DNA of 64,000 bases from Papiliotrema nemorosa (taxonomy: Eukaryota > Basidiomycota > Tremellomycetes > Tremellales > Rhynchogastremaceae), in the NCBI GenBank assembly GCA_032158125.1, contig JASKOT010000001.1, positions 372,001 through 436,000 of the forward strand, given 5' to 3'. The position numbers and the translations under genes were made by a program. Positions 54,684 through 64,000 of this stretch are shown in pieces. The first letter of the stretch is position 1. Each line of letters starts with the position of its first letter. Below the pieces are notes generated by a model. It saw only the letters and a program-made list of their open reading frames with translations. It was not told where the DNA came from and searched no databases.

Positions 54684-56614
54684 ATGTTTTGCCGATCTGC
54701 TCGACTCGCCCGACTGGCTCGACCTCATACCTCCCACCCATTCTCGTCCACTCCGCCTCCCCCTCGATCTCGACACTCTCGAGTCGCACCTTTACTGGCC
54801 ATCTCTCTAGGTCTAGGAGGAACAGCCTACCTCGCTTCGCCTCTCCTTCTCGACTCTTCCCTCGCCCCTAGCCCAACGTCGATCCCCGTCCCTTCCATTC
54901 AAGATGCGCCTCTCCTCGAACTCGCCCGATCTTACCTCGTCTACACCCTCTGTTCCATCCCTCTCCTCATCGACAACTCGCCTACTCTCCTACACGCCCT
55001 CACACATTCTCCCGTCCCGGGTCTAAAAGCAGCTACAGAGGGCATCGTCCGAAAGACCTTTTTCGCACAATTCGTAGCTGGAGAAAGCGTGGCGGGATGC
55101 AGGGAGAGTATGGAGAAATTGAGAGGGAGAGGTGTAGGTACCATGTTGAATTATTCTGCGGAAGCGGAATTGGGAGCAGAGTTTGATAGTGAAAAATTGG
55201 AGTTGGCACGGTTGGAAGAGGTCGAGAGGGCGCTGGATGAGGCGGGGAGGTTTGAAAGGGATGTAGAGGCTAAAGGGGGGATGGCGGGGTCCACTGCTTT
55301 CGCCTTGAAGATTGTGAGGAGATTTCTCTGCTCTCATTTGGGGACTCTGGGGACTCGAGGGCTGATCTCAGACTGGCTTGATTGACCCGGACATTTTGCA
55401 TAGAGCATCGACAACTCTACTCAGACTACGACCTCTCACAACCTCTAATGCCGCTTCTTCGCCCCTTGCCCCAGCTCTACCCCCTGTCCCGTACCCTGGC
55501 GCACCTCTCGTTGTGGACTCGAAGATCGTGGCTCCCTCACCTGCCGAGAAATCCGATTTGGCTTTGATGTCTCTCAAGGGCGAATTGGCCAGTATGGGCG
55601 TTTTGGACACGGATGAGGGATTGAGAAAGGGCGATCTGGAAGCTCTCAGCGAGCTTTGGGGTAAATTAAAGTCTCTCGGTGCTCGTGCTCAACGCAATGG
55701 GTGGGTTTCGCTTCTCCTGCAGCGTTCACAGCGATTGAGCCAGTGCTGACGTTGCAGAGTCAAGCTGCTCATTGACGCCGAGTACAGTTGGTACCAACCT
55801 GCTCTTGACGCCTACACTTTACTGCTTTCCGAAGAATTCAACAAGCCCCCAACCGACGGCTCGAAATGGAGCGGCCCCCTGATCTAGTAAGTCCGCCGTA
55901 TCGACCTTCAAGTGACCAGCACTAACCTCTCAGCGGAACATATCAATCATACCTGACTCGTCAACCCACCCTCCTCCTCACTGCCATCCGACACGCCGAG
56001 AAGAACAACTACGCTTTAGGTATCAAGCTCGTCCGAGGAGCCTACTTTATGCAAGAACGTCAGAAATGGAAGACGGAAGGAAGAGAAGGTCCTGATCCCA
56101 TTTGGCCCGATAAACGAGCTACCGATCTCGCGTTCAACTCTTCCGTCTCGACCATTATGGACACGCTGGCACACCAATTATCCGGTCCTCGACCTGACCT
56201 TGCCCTTACTGTATTTTTCGGAACTCACAATGAAGACTCGGTTGCGAGGGTCATCGACGAGATGAAGTCGCATGGTCTGGCACAAGAAGGTCCATCGGGA
56301 AGATTACGAGTGAGGAACGATGTACTGGGTAAAGTCTTCATCGCCCAGCTGTACGGCATGAAAGACGACTTGATGGATATCGTGGTGGACCGATTCGAGC
56401 CTAGCAAAATGCCCATCGCCATGAAATACATTGCGTACGGCAAATTGTCAGAGGTGAGCCACTTGGTCGGGCGGTGAATCTTGTGCTGACTGTTCAGGTT
56501 ATGCCTTTCTTGGGACGAAGAGCCATCGAAAATAAGAGCTTGATGAGTGGTGATGCCGGCGCAGCCGCCGAGAGGGGCCGAATCTTGAAAGAGCTCAAGA
56601 GGCGGTACTTGTAG
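54684..56614 (+). CDS. PUT1: Proline dehydrogenase (mitochondrial)
   Basis: FAD enzyme oxidising proline to pyrroline-5-carboxylate in mitochondria, first step of proline use as nitrogen source. Exons 54684-55313, 55372-55700, 55758-55886, 55934-56453 and 56498-56614; 574 aa. The N-terminus is Arg/Ser/Leu-rich (MFCRSARLARLARPHTS), like a mitochondrial presequence, then a hydrophobic stretch. Catalytic-barrel motifs: GVGTMLNYSAEAELG, KLLIDAEYSWYQP, YGTYQSYLTRQP, YALGIKLVRGAYFMQER, TVFFGTHNEDS, VFIAQLYGMKDDL and KYIAYGKLSEVMPFLGRRAI. All are standard PUT1 elements. The start is the first ATG in a frame otherwise open from a GTG upstream. It converges on a mitoribosomal gene. Confidence 0.95.
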
Positions 56615-56919
56615 GCGGAGAGATGCTGAAGAACTTAATCCAGTCGTTTCGAGAAGCATTGTAACATTAGCAATCATTAGCATAGCATTGATAGTTTGAG
56701 ATCAGGGTTATATCTAGTTCTTTGGGAGTTGATAGATTAATGATAATGATGTTGATGCATGTCGTCTATTCGTACAAAGTGTGTTCATGCCCGATGCCTC
56801 TCGAAGGGTACAGTGCAATGCAAAGTCGTAGCGATTTCCTTCCATCTGTAAAAATATGTAGATCTCTAGGGGAGTTGGTTCTCAAGAAGATCGTTTTGTC
56901 CGATCAAAATCACAATAAT

Positions 56920-57748
56920 TTATGCGGTGATGGTTTGCGAGCTTGTCGGCTGCTCCTCTACGGTGGTCGTTCCCACCTCTTCGGCTGACAAACCCTCTGG
57001 CGCTTCTATTTGAAGGGCTGGAAGCTTCTCCAGCAGTTTTTGCGGTGGTTTGACGTCGATTGTATCCAGTAACCTCTTCAATATCGTCCACCTGGCACCT
57101 CCCTTTATTGATATTGTCTCGGCCGCTTTCGAGTCTGTAAGAGTATCAGCGTCGATCCTCCTCTTGCGAAGCCTCATAATTGAGAGACCAAGTGCGTACG
57201 ATGACTTACGGAAGTTGACGACAATCTCAGCGGGAACCTTCTCTCCTCTTTTCAACTCTGTTCCATCCTCTTTCAAATGGACAACGGGTCGCACATCCTT
57301 TGCCGCCTCTCCACCTTCGCTTTCTTCCCCTGATGCCGGCAAATTCGGCCTCATTTTCCCTATAGACGGTGTGGAAGCGAACGCGTCGGTATTCCTCAAT
57401 CCCCATTTCGTCAATGGTTTGCCCAGTTTTGTAATGTTGAACGGTAAACTCGGGTTGGCATATGCAATCTCTGGCGCATGTTGGGCGATAAAGTGACTAA
57501 CAATAAGCATTACTCAGCTACAAGGGAGTAGATACATACACAATACCGATGGGGCAGTTGTTGCGGTGATACCTAATATCGAGACCTTTGACATCGGCAG
57601 GAAAAGGTATACTTCCTATTCCATATTTCAGTCGATCCATCACATCTGGCAAGGGTAATTTCCTGATGGGCGTTTTTCCAGAGACCGTCTGAGCGACTCG
57701 AGGACCAGGAACAAGGACGTGTCGCGATACGGGGAGTTTTCTGCCCAT
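56920..57748 (-). CDS. Mitochondrial ribosomal protein with L51/S25/CI-B8 domain
   Basis: Probably a mitoribosome subunit (mL61/mS25-like). Complement of 57540-57748, 57210-57496 and 56920-57134; 236 aa. Near residue 60 is the thioredoxin-like domain entry RYHRNNCPIGIVHFIAQH followed by APEIAYANPSLPF, the typical L51/S25/CI-B8 pattern; later comes PAEIVVNFHSKAAETI, with the V-x-F-x-x-K turn of that domain. The N-terminus is basic. Exon 1 ends inside the domain at a strong GTATGT donor, fixed by phase. The second intron (57135-57209, 75 nt) is in frame and stop-free, so the unspliced reading is also open; the spliced version fits the family better. The exact subunit name is uncertain. Confidence 0.78.
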
Positions 57749-58173
57749 CTTGTCTGGATGTCAGATATGCGACAGAGGTGAATTCGCTTGAAATTACGGG
57801 TTAGAGCAGTGTGAAGGGGTTGATAACGAGGGACACTAAGGTGACGTGGCGCAGTGGGTCGGAGCTCGCCGTCGGGGTATCCCTCAGGGAGTGATTTGCC
57901 ATTTGCAGCCCTCCGACGCGAACAAGAGAAGCGCGAGAGAGAGATTCCCACCCGAGGACGTGAAAACCCAAAAATATCAAAGTCACCTTCCATCCCTTCT
58001 ACTTCTCAACCTCCAACCCAACACCTCGAGACACTTATCTACAGCTGCTGATACTCCCAAAGGACCAGCTTTGGTGTACTCGGAAACTTCTACGCCATCT
58101 ACATAGCTTTACCACTCGTCTGTGAAAGCCTCACACCTCGCGCCCCAATTCTCCCCAATAGAGCTATACCAAA
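57749..58173. promoter_or_regulatory. Divergent promoter (mitoribosomal protein / TPT transporter)
   Basis: Shared 425-base 5' region. No clear TATA element or repeat. Confidence 0.45.
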
Positions 58174-59846
58174 ATGAGCCAACACCACGATAAGGATGTC
58201 GAGGCTTCTATCCCTCTCAACGTGAGCTCATGAACACATGATCGTGATGAGCTAACGTGTCAGGGCATGCCGCGAGCTTCCGACGTCTCTATGGACCTCT
58301 CTCATGGCGAGAGAATCGAAGTCAAGTGAGTCTTACCCCTTTGCGCTCGTGCAACACGTGTCTTGCTTTGCGACTATGTGCTAACTCGATGTGCAGGGTT
58401 GCCGAAGCTCGACCTCCTTCCAACCAGCCCAAGAAGATTGTCATTCCTGCGTTCATCAGTGAGCTTTTCGGGCATAGTCGGGGTGAAAACAAACGTGCTG
58501 ACCGTTCTCAGTTATCCCCATCTGGATGGCATGCTCCATCTCGGTCATTCTCTATAACAGTATGTGCACTATCCTCTTACACTGATCTCTGAGAGTGAGT
58601 CTGTGGCTGACCCCTAGAATACGTCTTCTCGAGCTTGAACTTTCCCTTCCCCGTCTTCCTCACTACTTGGCACTTGGCCTTCTCTGTGGGTTCTAACATC
58701 GCGCAAAGAGAAACTAGCTCATGATCAAGGCCATCTCAACTCGAATTCTGCAACGCACGACAACCCTCGTTGACGGGGCCAAGGACATCGAGATGAGCGT
58801 AAGTTCACGTACACCCGAATTTTCACCGCTAACACTTTCAGCGAGAGAGATGGGTCCGATCAATTCTTCCAATTGGAGCTTTGTTCTCGGGATCTTTGAT
58901 CTTGTCAAACTACGCCTACCTCTCCCTCTCGGTCTCGTTCATCCAAATGCTCAAGGTGAATTGTTTCCAGCGCATCCCCGTCGTCAGCTGATCCAAAGGC
59001 CTTCAACCCCGTCGCTATCCTCCTCATCTCATTTGCTTTCAAGATCCAGGAGCCCAACTCGAGACTCATCATCATTGTGCTGGTATGGTTGATAAATTGA
59101 TCCATGACCAGGATCGAAGCTGACATGTGCAGCTTATCTCCACCGGATGCGCCCTTGGTATGCCAGAAGGACATATGATTCTGCCAAGATACTGACATTG
59201 CAGCCGCTTATGGTGAAGTCCACTTTGAATTCTTCGGCTTCATGTGCCAAGTTGCTGCCCTTGCCTTTGAGGCTTCTCGACTTGTCATGATCCAGCTCTT
59301 GCTCCACGGACTCAAGGTGAGCTAAGACTTCTGTGTTTAGCCTTCTCGAGCTGACATTCCAGATGGACCCCATTGTGTCTTTGCACTACTACGCTCCGGT
59401 CTGCGCCTTGATCAATGCCGCCATCATCCCCCTCACCGAGGGTCTCGAGCCATTCTATGCTTTGCACCGAGTCGGACTCTTCGTGTTGTTCACTAACGCT
59501 GGTATTGCCTTTGCCCTTAACGTGAGTATCAGCACTACAATCGGTATTAGAAATGCTTATAGATCAGGTCGCGGCTGTCTTCCTTATCTCTGTTGGTTCC
59601 GGTCTTATCCTCACTCTTGCTGGAGTTCTTAAGGATATCGTGAGCAATTATACATTTTGTCCGTATCGAGTACTCATTCTAGCTCCTCATCTCCGGTTCC
59701 GTCCTTGCCTTTGGTTCGCAGATCACCGCTCTCCAGGTCTTTGGTTACTCGTCAGTCTAACCTGGAACATTGCAGTGAGAGCCTTGCTGACGTCTAGCAT
59801 CTCGCTCGGTGGTTTGATCATGTTCAAGCAGACTGGCGGAAAGTAA
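58174..59846 (+). CDS. TPT/SLC35-family transporter (triose-phosphate/nucleotide-sugar type)
   Basis: Ten-helix DMT-superfamily transporter, probably Golgi or ER. Fourteen exons: 58174-58221, 58264-58325, 58397-58458, 58512-58559, 58618-58685, 58730-58798, 58842-58955, 58999-59082, 59133-59157, 59204-59316, 59363-59521, 59568-59639, 59683-59750, 59798-59846; 346 aa. TPT motifs: [110 protein letters not shown] and the last helix before FKQTGGK. Each of these crosses or abuts a splice junction, so the model is well constrained. The sugar or phosphate substrate cannot be read from sequence. Start is the ATG at 58174 with a short hydrophilic N-terminus. Confidence 0.9.
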
Positions 59847-61186
59847 GGCATTCTCGTCGGGACCAGGATGCAGAGGCATTACGGCGTAGAGATCGGCTGC
59901 TCGAGGGATTGCTGGGAAGATGCAGCTGGTGTGGGACGATCTTGGGACGCGGACACAAACATTTAGACATTTTACCTTTTCCTCTCACCTTTCCCGCGCG
60001 CTGGAATCGGGGACGCGGAGTGCCTATGGGACTTCGTGTGGATCCAACTTTTTCTCATCATCTAGACTATATATGGATCTCTTATCATCATCTATGCATG
60101 CAAGATGGACCTGCGATGGGTCATGGCCTCGATCTAGACTTCGGTGCATTAACCTGTGAGCGGGAGAAATCGGTTTGCATAGTGTAGGAAAGGTTTGGAC
60201 CTGGGAACGGAGTGCCGCATTGTAGGATCGGAATGACCGGGCCACTTGTTCCGGTCAAAGAAAAAAAAAAAAGTCCATGACGCGCCCAGGAGGGGATAAG
60301 CGGTATGTCGCGGACCATTAACCGATCCCACCAGAGTACCTTGTGCGACCATGCATATAGACTGGGGAGAACTGTACGGCGATATTATTTGTAGTGTACT
60401 AGAATATTTCTGTCGACGAACAACATCAAACGACGAGGAACAACAACAAACGCCTGCAAGGACCAACGAGGACAGCGAGAGAAGACGGTTGATCAACAGA
60501 GGATAGGAAAACAACCTCCGATCTCACTCGGTATTACTTAGTCCGGTCCTGCCGGTACAGAGCCACCCAACCCAACTTCCCACACAGATCGACCTTGGAA
60601 CCCTCGCTTTTGAGCAGGAAGCGTCTGTCTGATCAGTCGGTGAGTAGCTCTATCCCCTGTATGTGCACAAGTGCGCAGAGGTCTCGTGACCGGTCGTCGG
60701 CGTATCATCCTGTTTAGGACTGGTGTCAATGTCAGACACTCGGTCATCCGCGCTATATCCTGCCTGCATCCGTCCTATACTCCTCCCAGATATCCCTCCT
60801 TCGGCATAAAATCTCTGAGATCGTTGGATGAATATCGCTGCAAAAGCTGACAGGTAGGATAGCCCTTATTCGTACATAGGTCTGGACTCTGTTCGCCTGT
60901 TTTCCCATCTTGATCGGAGGATTTCCCACCACCCGTTATCCCTTCCGCATCGCCTGTGTGTCGGCCAGACCTCAAAGGAAGCTCATCTCCTCGATTTCCC
61001 GAAACTCTCCAACGACTCTGTCGCGTGATCAACTTCGACTTTTGGATCTACCTCTACCTCGTGTCATTTGAACTCTACAATCCTTTGTACATAAAACCCC
61101 CTCTTACTCGCTACATCGACCACCCACCTAGACTCCATCCCAAGTGTACTTCTTATTTGTCCCACAAACCATCCGATAATATCATC
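59847..61186. promoter_or_regulatory. 1.3 kb intergenic region
   Basis: Same-strand neighbours. An A-run of about a dozen bases lies near 60260. The segment 60900-61186 is C/T-rich leader and is open in the frame of the next gene but lacks an ATG there. No RNA gene or repeat family recognised. Confidence 0.4.
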
Positions 61187-62258
61187 ATGGCATCGACAAT
61201 CCTCTCCCGACCCTCACCCGCTGCATCGCCCTCTCTCCTTCCCACACCCATGTCAGCGCCTTCACCCTCTCGATCACCCATGCCCATCTTCCCCGCATCT
61301 TCGTCTCCACGATCATACGCTCGCGCACCGCCAGCAAGACCATATGCCCTCTCTCCTCGAACCTCTTCTAAAGCGCTGGACATTGATGGCGATACAAAAG
61401 CTTTCGCCGATCACGTTGTAGCTATCATCGAGGATCGAACTAGGAAATACCGATCGGGGAATTACACTCAGGATAGCGATGCGGAGGAAGAGCATCGACA
61501 GCAGGCTAGAAAAGGTCGATCGCTCGGGGGAAGTCTGGCAGGAAGTTGGGAGCATGAACGAGCGGAATTTATCGTCGACGTACCAGTATGGAGTCCCGGT
61601 TGTTTCCAGGGTAAGTCTGTGTTGGATCATATGCGGGAAGACTTTTGCTGATGTGGAAGATCTATCGACATTGCACGCTCTCAGAGATACGACGCTCTCG
61701 CACACCCACTCCCTATTGGCGTACCTCATGACGACTCATTCCATCCCCGCATCATACCGCCTTCTCCCTCGAAGCGCCATCAACGGGCCTCAGAAGCCAA
61801 GGACCAACTGTCGACATCAGCCAGGATGGGGTTGCATCCGTCTTGCACCGAGTATCACTTCGCCAGTCCAGCACAAACGAGAACTCAAGCCTGCCGTACG
61901 ACGAACTAGCGCAGTGTATCCTCGTCGACCCAGCGTTGCGAAACACGGCAGGAAATCTTCCAAGGATCAAGTCGCCGATGACGTCCCTCCATTCAGGCTT
62001 GATCTCGACAATGCCATTGCGGATGACGAAGACGAGGATGTACAGGTCGAATTAAAGGAAGGATATAGGACTGGTGGATCGAGTGATGACGAGTGCGAGG
62101 AGGAATGCGCCGATGTGTTGGTCGCGCGAGAGGTGGAGAAGAGGGGTACGAAAGAAGGGTAAGTTGCACAGTGTCCATCAAGCCGGACGACAAGCTGATT
62201 GAATAGCGAGGCTTTTATGATGACCTTGTTTGGTGCTCCGGCTCTTATTCTCTGTTGA
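61187..62258 (+). CDS. Uncharacterised protein with Ser/Pro-rich N-terminus and acidic C-terminus
   Basis: I do not recognise the family. Exons 61187-61610, 61660-62158 and 62207-62258 give 324 aa. The N-terminal 70 residues are Ser/Pro/Arg-rich. A short ordered block follows (FADHVVAIIEDRTRKYRSG). After the first intron comes HTHSLLAYLMTTHSIPASYR and later an acidic, cysteine-containing run (GGSSDDECEEECADVLV). The last exon adds a short hydrophobic end (FMMTLFGAPALILC). In exon 2 a second frame is open for about 80 codons and also looks protein-like, so dual coding or a mis-assigned exon is possible there. No localisation signal is evident. Confidence 0.6.
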
Positions 62259-62795
62259 CCCATCGATCTGTCTTGGTGTCGTGTTGTATCATCGCCCCTC
62301 TATCGGAACTCATAGCAAGCTCAAATTCGCCAGTTAATCGTACACTATCAAGTCTCACGTCTCAAACAGTCATATAGCATTGCTCTAGGATACATGTATA
62401 GCGTCTATGACCAGCGCGGCCGAATTGCGAAGTCAGGATCAGCTATCCAACCGGGACTATCTGAGGAATAGCAGCTGGCATTCCCCTACTTGTCAAGCTC
62501 ATGCTCACAGGGATCCTGGCATCCAGTCTGAGCTGTGCATCACTATCCTGGATGGCGCTCGGTGATACCCGTCCTTTTGCTTCTTGTTTGGTATAGGTAG
62601 ACAGAGGCACAGCGAGCCGTAGATCTCGTGAGAAGCCTGCTTGCCAACTCGCTGCGCGGATGAAACGATCCTCAGGCGAAACACAAGGTTTACCCATTGC
62701 ATGAGAACGCACTGACGCATTCGAGATTGGGAGTATATATAGTCAAAAATACACTATACCCCCAGGCCGTGTAGCACAATCAGCTATTGCAGCGG

Positions 62796-62834
62796 TTGCC
62801 TCGTCGCAAAGACAGATACTTTGCGACGAGGCAA
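62796..62834. repeat. Perfect 16-bp inverted repeat with 7-nt loop
   Basis: Left arm TTGCCTCGTCGCAAAG (62796-62811), loop ACAGATA (62812-62818), right arm the exact reverse complement (62819-62834). It would form a stable hairpin in RNA or a cruciform in DNA. Neighbouring genes end 540 bases to the left and start 1.0 kb to the right. Confidence 0.9.
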
Positions 62835-63680
62835 TTACAGCATTTCCGCGAAAGCGCGCGGTCAAACCTCACATTTTTGGTTGTGTGCATGCGACTTTTG
62901 ACATCAAATAGCGATACACACAACGGGCCCGAGAGGGATACAGAAAAGGGTGCAAGGATGTTTAAAGCTCAACCTCGGGACTGCCTCGTGGCGAGATGTG
63001 ACATCCACAATTGGTGGTGTGTTCCTGCTGGATATCGTGATCTCCGACAGACCATCGTCTCATACATTCTTGTCGGGCGATATGTGGACCGTAGGATGCA
63101 CTTCGCGCATCATGTCATAACCGGTAACTTACCCATGCTCGAGCCATGGATGAACCACTTCTGACCTTCCGATTTCTACAAATCATCAGATTTGTATTTC
63201 CACCGCCAATCGCGCGGCAACGGATACTCAGCGGTTCGTACGTTCTCTATCCTACACCACAACAATGCCGCTTTAACGGTCTCAGTGACACCTCCTATGC
63301 GGCTGTTAGGGAATCCACCGGTGGAAATTATGCATGAGCTCAGCTGCGACCAGGAAGCAGAATCGAGGACAAGTGGATTCCAGCGAAACGGCCAGTTTCG
63401 AAACGCGTGCCGAGAGAAATTTGTATTTTACGCATATCAAAGTTCCCGGCGCACTCCGAGCCGGGTTTCATCGCACTGCAGTCTCACCCCCCTGTTCATG
63501 GTGGATCCCATGCACAGTCCAAAGACATGTCGAGTAAGAGCATGTTCACATGAAGCTGATGCTCTGCGGAAGACGTCGCATGGCAGTTTGAAGTCGACGG
63601 GCCGATGAGAGGACGATTGACGTCAAGTCACCGACTTCACTCGGCATGGATGGATGGGTGTCCGACCTAGAGCGAAGGTG

Positions 63681-63700
63681 TAGAGGTATAAAGACCTCTA
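63681..63700 (+). promoter_or_regulatory. TATA box within a short palindrome
   Basis: TAGAGGT-ATAAAG-ACCTCTA: two 7-base arms flank the element TATAAAG (63687-63693), about 165 bases before the start codon at 63858. A likely core promoter for the last gene. Confidence 0.55.
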
Positions 63701-63738
63701 GTCATCATGGTCAATGATACTCACCCAGAGCATCAATA

Positions 63739-63804
63739 GCTATAACTATAACTACAACTACAACTACAACTACAACTACAACTACAACTACAACTACAAC
63801 TACC
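63739..63804 (+). repeat. ACTACA hexanucleotide microsatellite
   Basis: Eight perfect ACTACA units (63751-63798) flanked by degenerate copies, in the probable 5' UTR of the next gene. No G in the run on the plus strand, so a leader made of it would be unstructured. Confidence 0.9.
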
Positions 63805-63857
63805 ATCGACCATATCTACTACCCCTTACCTCAACAACATCCTGATCACCTGCCACT

Positions 63858-64000
63858 ATGTTTGCTAGACAAGCCCTGCCTACCGCACGAGTTGCCTCGC
63901 GACTTGTCGCTCGACCAACACAGTCTCTCGCAGCTCGAAGGGCAGCACATACAGCTCATAGACCACAAGCTGACACCCACAACCCGGTAAGCTGGATCAA
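63858..64000 (+). CDS. First exon of a probable mitochondrial protein (3' end outside window)
   Basis: The ATG at 63858 opens 43 codons: MFARQALPTARVASRLVARP and on to an AAHTAHRPQ stretch, then a GTAAGC donor at 63987. The Arg/Ala/Ser-rich, acid-free N-terminus is a classical mitochondrial presequence, and the following RRAAH fits a processing site. The body of the protein lies beyond the window, so identity cannot be given. Exon 63858-63986; the rest is intron. Confidence 0.7.
   Translation, partial: MFARQALPTARVASRLVARPTQSLAARRAAHTAHRPQADTHNPVSWI

Larger units (their letters stand above)
62259..63857. promoter_or_regulatory. 1.6 kb intergenic region with a perfect hairpin and a hexamer repeat
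   Basis: No gene recognised; open frames on both strands (for example 62787-63164) have no family features. It contains a 16-bp perfect inverted repeat (62796-62834), a TATA-like run (62734-62742), a palindrome around a TATA box (63681-63700) and an ACTACA microsatellite (63739-63804) next to the following gene. Confidence 0.55.

Noticed and set aside
62443..63608. Several frames of 60-138 aa on both strands
   Set aside because: Mutually overlapping, no family features, and the region carries repeats and promoter-like elements.
1..64000. Biosynthetic cluster, transposon, mating-type locus or CRISPR
   Set aside because: No polyketide, peptide or terpene synthase, no transposase or reverse transcriptase, no homeodomain or pheromone gene, and no spaced repeat array was seen.

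Overview
This 64 kb window is a gene-dense piece of a fungal nuclear chromosome, most likely a basidiomycetous yeast of the Tremellomycetes (Cryptococcus/Kwoniella-like). The reasons are: very many tiny introns (I infer about 140 in 24 complete or partial genes, mostly 40-50 nt, GTRAGT donors, CTRAY branch sites 8-15 nt before the AG); roughly balanced base composition; short intergenic spaces with genes on both strands; and a gene set with a urease accessory factor, a Cryptococcus-style PNS1/CTL transporter, a CYSTM protein and proline/serine-rich Zn2Cys6 regulators. No tRNA, rRNA, transposon, CRISPR or prokaryotic feature was found. Exon joins were worked out by hand from splice signals, reading phase and family motifs; every multi-exon model listed closes to a multiple of three.

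Layout. 1-1159 (+) 3' part of a B-type cyclin; 1795-5163 (-) EFR3; 6102-9697 (+) M28 carboxypeptidase of the Vps70/GCPII type; 10454-11133 (+) secreted thaumatin-like protein; 11296-14094 (-) CTL/PNS1 transporter with 21 exons; 14664-16074 (-) divergent G-alpha subunit; 17286-19141 (-) tail-anchored orphan; 20098-21553 (+) GPI-type six-hairpin glycosidase; 21801-24245 (-) Zn2Cys6 factor; a 3.2 kb gap; 27457-29458 (-) MFS transporter; 30161-31615 (-) TAF12; 32006-33020 (+) membrane-anchored hemerythrin-like protein; 33285-34372 (-) UreF; 34911-37866 (+) PBP1/ataxin-2; 38324-39152 (-) CYSTM protein; 39521-40444 (-) single-pass membrane protein; 41589-44966 (+) second Zn2Cys6 factor; 45177-46823 (-) NAP1; 47161-48567 (+) CAF16; a 2.5 kb gap; 51086-53737 (+) intronless low-complexity protein; 54684-56614 (+) PUT1; 56920-57748 (-) mitoribosomal protein; 58174-59846 (+) TPT-family transporter; 61187-62258 (+) orphan; 63858-end (+) start of a probable mitochondrial protein.

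The genes do not form an operon-like or metabolic cluster; they are ordinary housekeeping, signalling and surface genes. Five pairs are divergent over short shared promoters (EFR3/M28, TAF12/HHE, UreF/PBP1, NAP1/CAF16, mitoribosomal/TPT).

I did not find a convincing new multi-gene system. The unusual content lies in gene architecture: inferred microexons of 3, 7, 11, 13 and 14-19 nt; several GC-AG introns and one very poor donor; many introns that are a multiple of three without stops, so retention would insert residues into functional domains (including a zinc cluster and a histone fold); an ataxin-2 orthologue that keeps LsmAD and PAM2 but has no room for the Lsm domain; a G-alpha with changes in three nucleotide-binding motifs; and a perfect 16-bp hairpin in an intergenic region.
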